Shown piece by piece: positions 47,401 through 62,400 of a stretch of DNA of 64,000 bases (position 1 is its first letter; each line of letters starts with the position of its first letter). A model generated the notes under the pieces. It did no database searches. It saw only the letters and a program-made list of their open reading frames with translations, and was not told the DNA's origin. The position numbers were made by a program, and so were the translations under genes. The DNA lies in NCBI GenBank assembly GCA_032209605.1, contig JASFXZ010000029.1:1601001-1665000 (forward strand). Direction: 5' to 3'. Source of the DNA: Mactromeris polynyma. Lineage: Eukaryota > Mollusca > Bivalvia > Venerida > Mactridae.

Positions 47401-50400
47401 TAGGGCTAAGGTGCTTCCTACTCTTGATAGGAAATTAAATTCGTTGCTGTGACAGAAGTTGAAATTTAATGTGGCAGTTGAAACAAAGATGTTTGAAAAT
47501 GTTTTTCTCTTAACATGCATATTGGGTTTTTATGCCTGTTAGTTTCATAGGCTTTTGATTAAAAATTGTGTACATACTGTTCCACATTGGAACTGACTGT
47601 AATCTGCAAAAATAACTACTGTATTTCTACAATTCTAGGTATGGAAGTCCTGGAAATGTTATAAAAGATTATAACCAGTTTGCGGAATGGTACTTGAAGG
47701 CATTTTCTGGTAATTTATTTTAATATTAGTATTTACCTGTTCTGATAAACATTAAGTTTTTGGTATATTTGCTTTTAAGAAAAGTGTTGCTATTAGTTAA
47801 TTACTGTATCTCATTGTAGGTATTAAACCAAACGGATGAAATTTTTATTTGTTCTTTTTTATTCTACATTATGTGCAAATAGGTCATTTTTTGCACAATT
47901 AATTATTGCCTTTGTGGCTACTGTTTCCTCATCCTCGGTACCCAGGCTATTCATAACATATATGATACCCTGTGCAAACTGACTCTAAAAATCTTGTACT
48001 CAAGAATAATTAATGAAGTGAAATCCAGCCGCTTGATTGGTTGCATGACACACACCTCGTGCGATAATGAATGAAAGTGCCGAGGAGTTGCGGATGAAAT
48101 CGCGGTTCTGAGCGATAGCTCTCCACAAAGGAGATTCCTTCGTTTTTGATATCGTCCATTTCATTGGTCGAGAAATTGCTAATCAATATTCATGCATTAT
48201 GAAGTTTTGCTAGCCAATTTGCCCAGGTTATCATCTGTTTTGAATAGCCTGGGTACTGAGGATGCTGTTTCCTGTGTGTTACAATATTTTACAAGTTACC
48301 ATTAGTAAATTTATTATATTTTAAGTTCAAAGAATTTATAAGTTTGGTGTCTCCAATTTCTGCTGTTGTTACAAAATGTATATGGTTGTTTCTGATTATT
48401 AATCAGGTGGTGTGATACAAGTGTTATTCAAGATCTTGGAGCAGTACCGACAGAAATCCTATGTTGCCCCACGAGTACTTCAACAGGCTTTGAACTTCCT
48501 TAATCAAGGGTAGGTAAATCTGTGCGGATAGGAACAATATTTTTGGTTAAAAAAGCTGTAAATATGCGCACCAGTTGTGTAACATGCAGTTAATTCTATA
48601 CGAATATATTATTAAAATACCTGTCCAGTTAGTTAAGTCAGTTGAGCGCTTGGCTACCTACCTTGTGGTCGTGGAGATGAATTGTGGATGAGTTGCATTT
48701 GCTGTGACAATTTGATATATAGTTCATTCAGTCGTTTGTCCTCGACCTATTACCTAACCTAAGTTGTGAAATTGTTATTTCCTTTTGGAAGAATAGGTTA
48801 GTATTGGTTGGTAATCCAGAGACTGGTTATGTCGACTGTCTGCTGTGCATAACAGACATAAGTGGAATTACACAAGAAAAAATCTATTGAACAAGTATTC
48901 TTATGATGAATGCCTGTAATTTCTCAACTTCTTCATTGTTCTGTTAAGCTGACTGACCTGGGAATGAGTATGAACTGCACAAGTGAATTTAAATTAAATT
49001 TTAAGAAGTATTTTGAGTGCTGTAATTTTCTTAGATTGGTAGATATTAAACTAATCTAAAATCTTGGAATGTTGACTTGATAATGAGCAAACTCGAAAGT
49101 ATATATATGGCATGGCTTTCTGTATGTATTTTCAGTGTAAGTCATGCATTTTCCTGGAAGTTTATGAAGCCACACATACAGCCAATTATACAAGAATGTA
49201 TCTTCCCATTGATGTGCCACAGTGATAGTGATGAAGAACTCTGGGAGTCCGATCCACAGGAGTATATCCGTCTTAAATATGGTACATGCTTTTATAACTT
49301 CTTGCCTCATGTTTGAAGAATGAGTGTTGTTTTAGGGTTTTTGTTTTAGCTGTTTTTATAGCTGTTTTTACATTTTCCCTAATTTGAATGTAAAAATTCC
49401 CAATTAATATGAAGAAAAAGTTCTGGTTGAATTTAGCAAAAAATAGACAAAGTTTCAGGCTTTTCTCTCTCTAGCATGCAGTTTATATAAATAGCAATTG
49501 TTGTTTAATTAATCATAACATTTCACTTTTATTCCTAACATTTTGCTGTAATTTCGAGACTTTCCCCATTTCTATGTTTAACACACATTAATTCCCAATT
49601 TGAAGGGTATGGGTCAATTTCCCCCAAAAAATCATGAAACTTAATTATAATCTGTGACATTTTGACGAATGAGACCCTCTTTGAAAAGCAGTTTGTTTCG
49701 CATAGCCTCATGCACATGAGATTGTCATGAGTTATCTCCCTTTGTCTCTTCTATAGTATTTGTATATATAGTACAAGGCGTCTTACGGTTTCCACAGTTG
49801 ACCTCTTTCCACGGTCGAAATCACGCTACAAACATCAAAATATATCCATGAAATACAACAAATTCTAAGCATTAAATTTATCTTTCTAGTGACACCTACT
49901 TTATGCAAATCTGTCGAGAATTGGCGATCTTCAGAAATGCATCAAAGTGCATACATATCAAATCCTTTTACAGAATGGATAAAGGGAGAGTACTTGTGAC
50001 CATCTCCTGTGACCTCATGTGGGATGAAGTTAATGCTTTTTAAAAAAATGACCATCATGACTCTACATCCTGGTTCTCATGTTTGTGGCTGATTTTGTAT
50101 TTACAGATGTGTTTGAAGACTTTCTCTCACCAGTTATAGCTGCGCAAACCTTGTTTTATTCTTGTGCATCTAAAAGAAAGGAAGTTTTACAGAAATCTAT
50201 GGGGTTCTGTATGCAAATTCTCACCCAAGGCACAGCCACCCCTAGACAGAAAGACGGCGCATTACATATGATAGGAGCTGTATCGGAGGTTCTACTGAAG
50301 GTAAAGAGAAATTATGGACACTGGAAATGCACAAATGACTGTCAGGGTTCTCACTAGACTCCTATATTACAGGTTTTTCTGACTCCTGTTTCTGGCAATA

Positions 50401-53400
50401 TATCTTAGAAATTGCATTTAGGGACTGCAACTTTTCCAAAAAACGTAGTTTTGGACTCGAATACTAGTGAGAACCCTATGACTGAGTGTTGTTTGACTTA
50501 ACAGTTTAAATGTTTGTATTGAGGTCCAATCTTCGCAATTGATAATCATTGCAAACTTTTGATTAAAATTGTTCAGAACTCGACAGTTAGTCGAATTTAG
50601 GTGATTGTAGTGTTTCTTCAGTTGGTGTCATAATTCGCTCGTTTCCTGATCATAACTGTCTACTATCTGCTTTTAGCTGTTGTAGATTTTAAATTCAGGA
50701 GATAGAAACCTGCTTTGTTGTATTTAGTCGTACATTGCCTTGTATGAGTGATCAAATAAAGCACACAGTTATGTCCCAGTTAAGTTCTCTGTTGAAATAA
50801 AGCTTTTTGAAACTGTATTGCATTGAATACTTTCTCATAGGAGGCATTGTAGTCGACATAGAGCACATACATCCTGCTCTGAATGTCCTAGGTTTGAATC
50901 CCATCTGGGGCAAGGTGGAATCGCTAACTTCACAATGCCTCCATTAGATGCGAGTACTGGTTATTGACCCAGGAAGCAGTCATAGAGACTGATTGTTATA
51001 AGTTACACTTACTTGTTTCACTAAGGAAGTAAAATGTCTAAGTTTTGAATAACAGTTTGTTGATGATTGTATAAGAATTTGCATGCTTATTTATTCCATT
51101 TGCTGATTTTCTTTTAACATCCAAATTTCTCAGCCTCTTTACAACCATTATATATGTGATCTAAACTTGGTTCATGTATCTTTTGGATAAGGTGCCATTG
51201 CTGGGAACAAGATGTTTTAGTTACATTATTTCTTAGAATACTTAAGTCGGAGACTTAAGTTGTTTGTCATTGTGTGTTTATTTTCTAACTGAAATTAAAT
51301 TTGTTTTTACAGAGAAAGATTTACAAAGACCAGGCTGAAATGATGCTTTCCAACCACGTGTATCCAGAATTTGTCAGTCAACATGGATTCTTGAGAGCCA
51401 GGGTATGAGAAATATATTTCCTGTATTCTGATGGTGTTCATACCAATATTGTGACTGTATTGGGAGATTATCACCTGAAATTCAATATAGTCATAGACAT
51501 TTGTGTCCTCCTATAAGTGCCACTGCCGAAATGTATGAATAAAAATCGCTGAAATGGCATCAAAAAGCTATGAACAGCAAATTCAGAATTTAAAATAAAT
51601 AGCTGTTTAAAGTAATCTATTTTGGAAAGCTAAACCAGCTAAATGTTCCAAGAAGCCAGAGTGGATACAAGTGTCAACCCTACTAGTTGTTGAAATTTCT
51701 CCCTGGCAGTGTATTTCGGTAATTTCGTGGCAATTTCGAAACTTGCATTACTAGATGTAACAATTGGGTGGTCTGATGCCAAAGTGAAATAACCCACATT
51801 TTCTTGAAGATTGAGTTATCTACTCCTTGTCACTGTTCAAAAGGGGATTTTTTTTTGGTCTAGTTTCCAGCTTTCTTAGATGTCTATAGCAGGAGCATTA
51901 TTTCAAGTTTTGAAAGGAATTATGCGTGTCAAAATATCATTTCCCACTAAATCCTCTTTTTAATCTGCAAATAAATATCATTTGGAACTAAATAACAATT
52001 TATGGCTATATCACCAAATAACAGCATGAATACTTCATATGTTGTCTAGAAATTATCGTCTTTTATGGGAAATTCAAAATACTTCAAAGTCAATCTTCTC
52101 AAAATGACCTATGTGAGGCTTAGTTCACTTTGATGACAGACCACCCAATTGTGAAAACTTAGAATAAAGAAAGAATATTTTGTGTTGATCTATACATGTA
52201 TGTTACCCTGTTATAAGATGTATTCATATAAAGTATATGTTTTTACAGGCTTGTTGGGTTATTCGAGTATTCTGTGAGATGAAATTCAAGCAAGAAACCA
52301 ACTTGTTTCAAGCTCTAGAACATACAAAGATTTGTTTATGTACTGATAAAGAACTTCCAGTGAAAGTGGAGGCTGCTATAGCGTTGCAGATGTTGATAAC
52401 AGAACAAGAGAAAGGTATAGAAAGGCTGTGAATGTGTGACTAATAAATGTGATGGTTATTTTATTAGAATTATTGTCAATGCGAAAGCAAACATACATAC
52501 ATACAAACGTAGCCTGAAATCTTAAGGCAGGGGTATAAAAAGATAATAACTTGAACTAGTAAATTGTTTTTGCTCGGGTTGTCTTTCACAAATTGCGTCC
52601 GCTACATAACTTTTGAACCGCTTTAAGGATTTTGAAATAACTTGCCACAAATGTTCACAATATTTAGACGAGAATTGAGAATTCTGCTGTCTCAGTTGAG
52701 GGTCAAGGTCAGACTGAGGCGTCAGATGACTACATTTCGTGCTCGCTCCAAATCTCTTGAACCCCTTGAAGGATTATGAAATAACTTTTTCACAAAGTCC
52801 TTAAGGCCAAAAAGTTATGAAGAAAGGGGCTTTCATTGAAGTTTGATAACATTTAGTGAATAATAAAGAGACTTACCATCATGTGTTGCATGACTTATAA
52901 AGCATATATTTTGTTGATAAATAGTGTTCACCGTTCATTGTGATTTCAGCAAAATTGTACATGAAGCCGCATGTTAAAACTGTGATATTGGAACTGCTTA
53001 ATCTCATACGTGAAACAGAGAATGACGATCTGACGGGTACAATGCAGAGACTTGTATGTACCTATGTGGAAGAAGTTACACCAATAGCTGTAGAGATGAT
53101 GTCGCACCTGGTAAGCAAGATTAGTTGGCACGACATATTATGCTCATTTTGTTTCGATTCCACCCAAGTGTTGAGAGAGTGCATATGTTTCTTCTGATTC
53201 GATATGGAAACAATGAAATGCCTCTAAGGTCCAAGGTGAAGGTCACTGTTACTTAAAACATAATTTATGTTCCCAGAGTAGATTGTCTATTTCTAAAATA
53301 AAATAAACACTAATTTCTATGTCACATATCACAATGCAGCGGCATCCATGTCTGTGACACATTTCTAGTCATTAACCAGAAATTTTAAAAAGTTTGCAAC

Positions 53401-56400
53401 TGAAATTTATTTTGAATTTTAAGGCTCTTGCATTGTTCAAAATGTGATTTTTGATTTGTTTCAAATTATCACTGATTATAGAGTTTGTCATAATTCTTGC
53501 GCTTTCATAGCATTATTGTGAGAGATTATTATTCAGTAAAGCAAGTTCTGGACGAAACGAGTATTCCTTCCATGAAAATTTGACAAAAATGTCGATTTTC
53601 TTCCACATGTGGAGAAGTTGCCGGCTCCTTATGGAAGGGTAAGTTAGTACTGGTAAGAATCAGTCCAGGAAAAACTGGTTAGGTGAACCGACCGCCGTAT
53701 GTAACTGAAATATCGTTGAGAAACGGCGTTAAACCTGATGAAACAAACAAACAAACGAGTATTATACTGTACATTTAAAGGTCTTATATTACATACTGGT
53801 TTTATTGAATAGTCGTCAACATTCTCACAAGTATTAGAGGCGGATTCTGACGGGTCGGAAGAGAAAGCTATCACTGCTCTAGGTATTCTCAATACTATGG
53901 AGACTATATTGACTGTGATGGAAGAACAGAAAGAGGTAAGTGTATTAAACATATTAATGTATGCTGTACTGTACGTCTCACACATTTTTTCAAAGATCGA
54001 AGAAACGTCCCAAAATTATAAAGAAATTATTATTTGCTGGCTTAATCCCCCCTCCCCATTCCTTCACTGTCCACTTTGATTCTCCTAGTTATTCCTTGTG
54101 GTCTGCTGGGCCATTCCTTGTGCCCCTGTCCCTTAACATGTGTACCCTTTGACCACCTTAAGTGCCTTATGTTTTGTGGATTGTTGTTTTTCCGGAGGTC
54201 TGCGTTGGGAGGCACTGTCTTGTGTATGTGGCGTTCCCTGTAGCTACGTATTCTCTCTCGTTTTCCTTCCAACGTCCCAAAAATGCTGCACTCTAAAAGG
54301 TTTATTGGCCCACTGCAGGATTTTTTTTTAGTTTTGATAAAGAAAAATACAGTTAAAATAAAAAAGAGCTGTTTTTTTAAATAAAGATAAATTGTCAAAA
54401 TTTCCTACCCAACATCATAAAGTCACTTAAGATAGCAAACAAAGACTTCTTAAAAGTATGATTGTTGGTAACAGGCCTTTATGTAACAAGTATCTTTATC
54501 TTTAACCTTTCGTACAAATCTCCCTTGCCTAACACTCGGTGATAGATTATACACATAATCTGACTAGAATAATTTAATTTAAGTTTCTTGTTTTATATTA
54601 GTATTCTGTTACAGTTGATATAAATGGCATTGATGTAGCATTGTAAAAAACTCAATTCTAAGCAGAAAAATTCATACCCTCGTTAATTATGTTGGTAGGA
54701 TTATACAATTTAACGATTATCCGAGGGACAGGTGATCTGAGTTCTGTAGTTTTCTGCTCTGGAATTGAATCTGTTGAATTGTTTCATTGTATTTACTGAT
54801 GGCAATTTTCTTACTTTCAGATTATGTTGCAGTTAGAGGGAATAGTTCTCAATGTTGTTGGTGTGATACTCCAAAGACAAATGATAGGTAAGCGTAATAC
54901 GCTGGTTTTAAGGAGGTAAGCGTAATACGCCGGTTTTAAGGAGGTAAGCGTAATACGCTGGTTTTAAGGAGGTAAGCGTAATATGCCGGTTTTAAGGAGG
55001 TAAGCGTAATACGCCGGTTTTAAGGAGGTAAGCGTAATACGCCGGTTTTAAGGTGTTTGATGGATAGTCTGCATTTCAATCAGTTTTGCCTTGTGTCATC
55101 TGTTCACATATAGTATTGGTCATGGTAAAAACACTTATTGAACATGCATAAGAAGTGAAGTCCTCTTGCTTTCTCTCTCTCCAGGGTTTTCCCTCGGATT
55201 GTTCAGCTTGAGGTCCCTGGACCCTCGTGTTTGACAAATTGGGGGTCCTTAGTAAATTTGTAGGTAGGGTCTCCGATATGCAGTTTATACTTGACAAAAG
55301 TTTATTTTAGGGGTCCCAGGGATGCACAGTTAGTTGAAAATGGTAGTTTCCAGAAAGAAAAGGAAATTGGGGACTCGAGATTTCTACTTCAGGGAAATCC
55401 CTACTCTCTCTGTCAGACTTGGTTAAATCTGCTTTTAAATCATTGTATCCCACAATTTTACCAAATAATCTTATTGTCTTGCATTTCGCTGTGGTCATAC
55501 AAAACAACTTTGTGGTACAGTAGCCAAAAAAATCACTGGGTAGTTTATTGAATTATTTTGTGTTTTCAGATTTCTATGAGGAAGTTCTATCATTGATATA
55601 CAGTCTGACAAGTGCGCATGTTACTGTGCACATGTGGCAAGTGTATCTGATGCTGTATGATATGTTCCAGAAAGATGGTATCGACTACTTCACTGGTAAG
55701 CTGATGATTCTTCTTTGGTTTTGTCAGTTATTTCAGAGTTAGACAATGTTTGTCAATTTACCCAACCAAAGCTTTGTTGCATTCAAATGAAAATTTACTG
55801 TTTTTACTGTCGCCGCTCACATTTTATAATGCACTTTATGGTATTTTGGTCGACCCGGTATGTCCCCCGCACACCATAAATAGACATTTTGAAACCGAAG
55901 GGGGAAATTTACCTGCCAGTAGAGCAGTATAGATCAAACAGACAATTTTTTAAGCCAAATACAGTCACTGCACAGTGTCAATGAGACCCATCGTACAGTT
56001 ACGTTTTTCCTGGCCTCTAACCAGTACTTTCCTGGAATCTACCCAGTACTTTCCTGGTTACATGCCAGTACTTTGTTAGGTGGGAAACACTGAAAAGCAT
56101 TTCTGTTTTATCCGGCGAGACAAGGGATCGAACCCACGACCTTCGGATTCGTAGTCAGCAGCATTAACCACTGAGCCACAGGGCCACAGTTTGATGATAC
56201 ATAAATGATGGATTTATGTAGGAAGTTGTCGGTTGCTTTTCAAAGAGCAGATTAGTACTGGTTGATAACCCAGACACATTGTTGTATGACCAGCTGGCCA
56301 CCATACATAGCTGAAAAATTGTTGGAGAAAATGACATAAAATTCCAACACTTCACTGCCATGATTATTCTTTAATGTTACCAAGATGACTTGTTTGCAAA

Positions 56401-59400
56401 TTAATGCTATTCGAATTTTTTAGTGAGCAGAAAAAGTAAACAGATTTATTAAACACTTGTTGATTTTATCTGGTAATAAATATTGATCGTATTTTACTTA
56501 TAGGAAATGTATATATGAGCGCCGCTGTACGATTTCCAACCTCTTCTTTAAGTGACGTCATTTCCAGAAAACGTCATGTGACGTCATCATGTACTGACAG
56601 TAATCAAATATGGCACTATATGGCAATATGAATACAAAGTCACCACATGAAGTATATATTGTTTCCTGCTTGCAAATAGTGACGTTACATGTTGTGTTTT
56701 CTTGAAATGACATCACTTACAGAAGAGGTTGTAAATCCCATAGCAACGCTCATATGTTTACTTATAGGAAATATGTATATGTACAAGTTCATGTATGATT
56801 TCAGATATGATGCCAGCCTTGCATAACTATGTCACTGTTGATACACCTACATTCCTATCAAATGCAAAACATCTAGAAATTATTTATAACATGTGTAAAC
56901 AGGTAAGTTTTATCAGGTTGCGGTATTGTGCCTTTTCCTAATTTAATGTTTTTTCGCTCAATTGTTTTCAAGCGTTTACGCATCCTGGAAGAGTCTTTGT
57001 TTACACACGTTTTACACACTGTACTTAATAAGCATCTATAATATCTGAAGTGATGCACAGTAATGAGATGGGAAGACGTTGTCCGCCATACGGCATTGTA
57101 ACATAATCAGTTTGAATAATAATGTAGCATCAGTCTATATCAATACATTAATTCTAGTCAATATGAATAAAAATACTCGGCATTGTTTTCTTATTGCAAT
57201 ATCCATTTCTCATTAAAAATCTCGCTGAAATTGAAATTCTCTTGCCAATTTTGGACAAATGGGAGCAATTCTCGCATTGAAAATCTGACATAGAATATAC
57301 CCTGTTAGGGCCATGTGTCACAAAATTTCAATGTTGTCATGTAATCACAGGTGTTGTCCGCTGATATTGGAGAAGATGCCGAGTGTCATGCCGCCAAGTT
57401 GTTGGAAGTGGTTTTATTACAATGTACTGGACAAGTTGATCAGGTGAGCAACTGAAATCATATACAGTTGAACCTTGTTTATTCAACAAACTCTATCCAA
57501 ATACTTTGTATCGTCGGAAATAATATCAAGTCCTTGTGTATATTCTTGTATATATGATGAATTTGAATGAACACGGTCCAACTGTATATACTGATGATTC
57601 TTTTAATAAGATCTGTTGGCCTTTTGGGCTGAAAACACCGAAAGTGTACAAATGTTTCCTTAAATGACTCATTAATTTTATTGCCATTTTAGATAAATTT
57701 GTGAAAGTTGTTTTGTCTGTTATATACTAAATAAGTCGTACTTGAACCAGAAGTAAAAATGTTGTAAATTATATGGTAAATTTTTACCAGTTGCGCATTT
57801 AAACTGATTTATTGCCCACCTGGTTAGTGTACATTAGAGGCTAATCTACATGTGGTAAAACCTCACTTAAAGACCACCTCAATAATAAGACCACCTCAAA
57901 ATTCAGAACAAAATGTTCAAGTCAATCTTCACTGTTGTGCTCTTTATTCAACCTACATATTAAGACCACCTCAATAAGAAGACCAGTTCTCAAGGGTGGT
58001 CTTATTATTGAGGTTTTACTATATGTCATTCTTTCATTTCTGCTGATTTACATTGTACGTTTTCATACACCATATAAAAGTTCTGTGCTCAATAAAGAAA
58101 TTATTTGTAAAATGTAAATTTGAAACATCAGAAAATAAATTTTTTCGTTTATACATATTTTAAACAAATAAGAATAAAGTTACTTTCTCCCACAATATTT
58201 ATTTATCATAGACATGTATGTATTGTACAATTGTGTTTCTTGTACATGATGCATTGATTTTCTACTTGTAATTGCCTCTTTCCCATTGTATTAGTATTTT
58301 GTATAGTGTGTACTCATGTTGTCATGTTTTACATGAACTGAGATATGTATAAAAACTGTAAACTACAGTGTGTGGTGTAGGTACTTGAAGTATCTATCTT
58401 AACTCAATGCGGTTCTCTTTGCTTGCAGATTATACGGCCATTCGTTGAATTAGTGCTAGAAAGACTGACAAGAGAAGTTCAGACATCAGAATTAAGAACA
58501 ATGTGTTTACAAGTAGTTATAGCCGCTCTGTATTACAATACACCATTGCTTATTGAGACATTGAAAACCATAGAAATGGGAAATGTTCAAGGATCTGTGA
58601 TTCAACAATTTCTGAAGCAGTGGATTCACGATGTAGACTGTTTCCTAGGGTAAGTCGGAAATACACGCTTCCTGGAAAACTGGAAACGTCCTTGATTTTT
58701 TCATGTCATTTTCCAGGCCTGGAAAAGTGCTTGAATTTAGAAATAAGAACAATAAACGGGAAAGAGTCTGGAATTTTGTATTTTCTGGACACTCGCAATA
58801 TTATTGTGTGCTTTAAAAAAACTCGCTTTAAACAGATAAAAGATAGGGGCTTTGCAAGCCTTGGAATACTCGCATGGGAGTGAGTTTTACATTTCCTTGT
58901 ATTTAAGTTCATAATTTGAAGTTTAGTACTCAAAATGTTCTTGGAATAAGATATTTTGAAAGACATGTTGAATGAATAAAATAGCAGTACAAATGCTGTT
59001 TTGGTCCTTGAATTTTGTGAAAATACCATTGAAAAGTCCTTGAAAAGTCTTGAATTTTTCTGGGAAAAGAGTGGGAACCCTGATGTTAAAGGTAGATAGT
59101 CTTATTTCCTATGAAATATGCTAAGTGATAATTTTGAGTTTCTCATATTTATGACCAAGGATATTTTGTCGAAAAATAAAACTATGTACCTTTAAAGTGA
59201 ATAATTGTCATAGCTGTGTTTTTTTTATCAAACTTTGTCCAACAGGTGCTTTTGTTGTCATAGCTGTGTTCTTTTATCTAACCTCATCCCCTAGGAAATA
59301 AATTTACCTAGAAATCTATTGACTACAGTTCTTGTTCTGGTATGTCCAACATTAGGACCTATGAATTTGGATTTCAATTTTGATTGGTATACACAGAAAT

Positions 59401-62400
59401 GATCAATTGTCTTCAAAAGAGCAGAAACTTCTTGCTTTGAAACTGTCGTTCTGTCTCTACATTTACAGTATTTTAGACTTCGTACTTTTCTGCGCATTAT
59501 CTAATTGAGGCAATTTTTTTCAGATTACATGATAGAAAGATGAGTGTACTTGGTTTATGTAACTTGTTGAGTATGATAGAGACTAACAGACCACAGGAGG
59601 TAACAGAACTTGGTTCTCAGATACTTCCTGCTTCTCTCGTACTGTTCAGTGGACTGAAAAGGGCATATGAAAGTAAGTGAAAGACATTTATGTTATCCTA
59701 TTGCAATTTACGTTGTTATAATATTTGAATGTATTGAGTTATTTTTAAAATGGTATGTACTGTTCTTTGTAAAATTCAGTTTTGCCTGTCTGAAATACTT
59801 GAACACCTCCGTTAAAGACCACTTCGATATTAAGACCAACTCAAAATTAAGAACACATTTTTCAAGTCCATTTTCCCTATTTTGCTACTTATTTAACCTC
59901 GATATTATAACACCACCTCAATATTTAGACCAGTTTTCAAAAGGGCCAAGGGTGGTCTTATTATTGAGGTTTACTGTATTTATTATTGAATTATTTAAAA
60001 CCTTTTTTGCTATTTAATAAAAGAGATTACCATTTCGTCTTGAATTCCATGTGAAAGCCAGTGTCTATGTTGTTGAAAGCCTAGCACTACTTGACCTAAT
60101 TTTGAATATCTAATTAATAACCTTAAACAATCTTAATTTCTTTGATTATATTCGTTTAAGGTTATGTTATACCACACTTTAAAACATTGTATGTGTTTTA
60201 GAATATTCAGTATGAGGTTTATCTATTTCTAGCTCGAGCAGAGAATGAAAACTCGGACAGTGAAGACGAGAATGAAGATGAGGATGCTGATTTTGATCAA
60301 GGTAGGTTTAACGATGCTTGTGTTTGTTCGTTGTTTGTTTCATCGGGTTTAACGCCGTTTCTAAACGATATTTCAGTTATATACCGTGGCCGGTTCACCT
60401 AACCAGTTTTTCCTGGACTGAATTCTTAATTTGTCAAATTTTCATGGAAGGGTATGACCTGCCGCAACCGGGAATCAAACCCAGATCTCCGGGTTACAAG
60501 TCCAGCGCACTAACCACTGGACCACGGCCGCGGCTTAACGATGCTTGTGATCCTGCCCAAGTCTACTAATATTCATCGAGTCTGGTTGAAAAAAAATCTA
60601 TTTTATTTTATGTCTTGACTGGAAAGAGGTAATGTGTTGAAAAAGTTAAAAGTTTTCCAAAATTTTGATGAGTCTAAAAACTAGATTACTTTCAGAAATA
60701 CTGGTCATTCAGGGGTTCGTTCCCCTGGGTGTTGAATCTCGGGGGTCATTTTGATAATTTTTGACCTGATTTTACCGTTTTATGGCCAAGTTACCATATT
60801 TTAGAGAAAAATGTGACACTTCAGTCAGAATCCTGGGAGTCAAAATGTGGCTTTATGGACATTCCAGGGGTCCAAGGGTCAACTTATTGGTCAAATGGAA
60901 CCCCTTTATTATATGTAAAGAGTAATATATAATGGTTATTAACTGATAATTACAATGATCAATCCTAGGCAGTTTTATGGTAAAAAAGTTTTTGTGAATT
61001 GAACAATGTAACTTTACTGACTTCCAATGTTTGTAATACTCGTGTAATTATGTTTTTATTTTATTGCTGTTGTAGATGCATTGGCCAGTGATGAAGATGA
61101 AATTGATGAGGATGGACAGCAATATTTAGAAAAACTTGAAAAATCTGTAAGTGTATTACATATGTATTACCAATAAGAATATTTAACTTGTTCTGTAGGT
61201 AAGCTGTAGATGAAATACTTCATGTGTATGTTCTGTAACACCCTCATAGAAACTCCCTTAATTGCATGCCGAAGATTTCATATGCAATTCGTGTCCTTTT
61301 ATGCTGCAGAAATTTTAACCGTATTTATATGTTGGCTGTCTTTGTTGCAGCCGTGGTCCAGTGGTTAGTCCGCTGGACTTGAAATCTGTCTATCCGGGTT
61401 CGATTCCCGGTCGCGGCAGGTCATACCCTTCCATGAAAATTTGACAAAAATGTAGATTTTCCTCCACATGTGGAGAAGTTGCCGGCTCCTTGTGGAAGGG
61501 TAAGTTAGTACTGGTTAGATTTCAGTCCAGGAAAAACTGGTTAGGTGAACCGGCCGCCGTATATAACTGAAATATTGTTGAGAAACGGCGTTAAACCCGA
61601 TGAAACACAAACACTGTCTTTGTTGCAACCAGAAATTTTATCAGAGTATATTGTGTCATAAATAAAGGGTACTCTCTTCATTAAATAGCAAAAATGTTTT
61701 CAATAATAAATACATTAGTGAGATCTAGAAGCCCCCTAGTGGCTGGCACATTAATGGATTATGATGCAATTTCTCTAGAGCAACCCCTTTTAAGCCTTCA
61801 TATAAGAAATACTAGTACTGGCTCCTGTTTGAGAGGTTGTTGCTCAAGAGAGATTAAATTTGAGTAAACGTTGTTGCTCAGGTTGTCTATCTGTCACAAG
61901 TTGCGTCCTCTGTCCGTCTGTCCGTCCATCACATATTGTGTCCGCTCCATAATTTTTGAACTGCTTGAAGGATTTTGAAATAACTCGCTACAAATGTTCA
62001 CCATATTGAGAACGCGTGTTTCTGCCAGCTCAGTTGAGGGTCATGGTCAGATGTAGAGGTCAATGGTCAAACAGACTATATTTTTCGTCTGCTCCATATA
62101 AAATTACATTATTTCATTTGACTTCTTCTACGTACTTATTTTGTTTGAACATCCTGTATCAGTATTACTGACAAACTGCCATGGGGGAGACATATGTTTC
62201 AAAAACCTTCAAGTGGCCAATTATTTGTAGATCACGCAAGGTGCATTCATTGCCTATTTTATCTTAATGTGTTACAGGTAAATAAAGATGGTGATAGTAG
62301 TGATGATGACTCACTTGATGATGATGAAGCCGAGGAAACAGCCTTAGAGAGTTACCAAACACCATTAGATGAGGAAAATTGTCCTATAGATGAATATATT

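Noticed and set aside
60318..60569. 83-codon open frame downstream of IPO7 exon 22
   Set aside because: It is a translation of the minus-strand SINE copy and its duplication flank.
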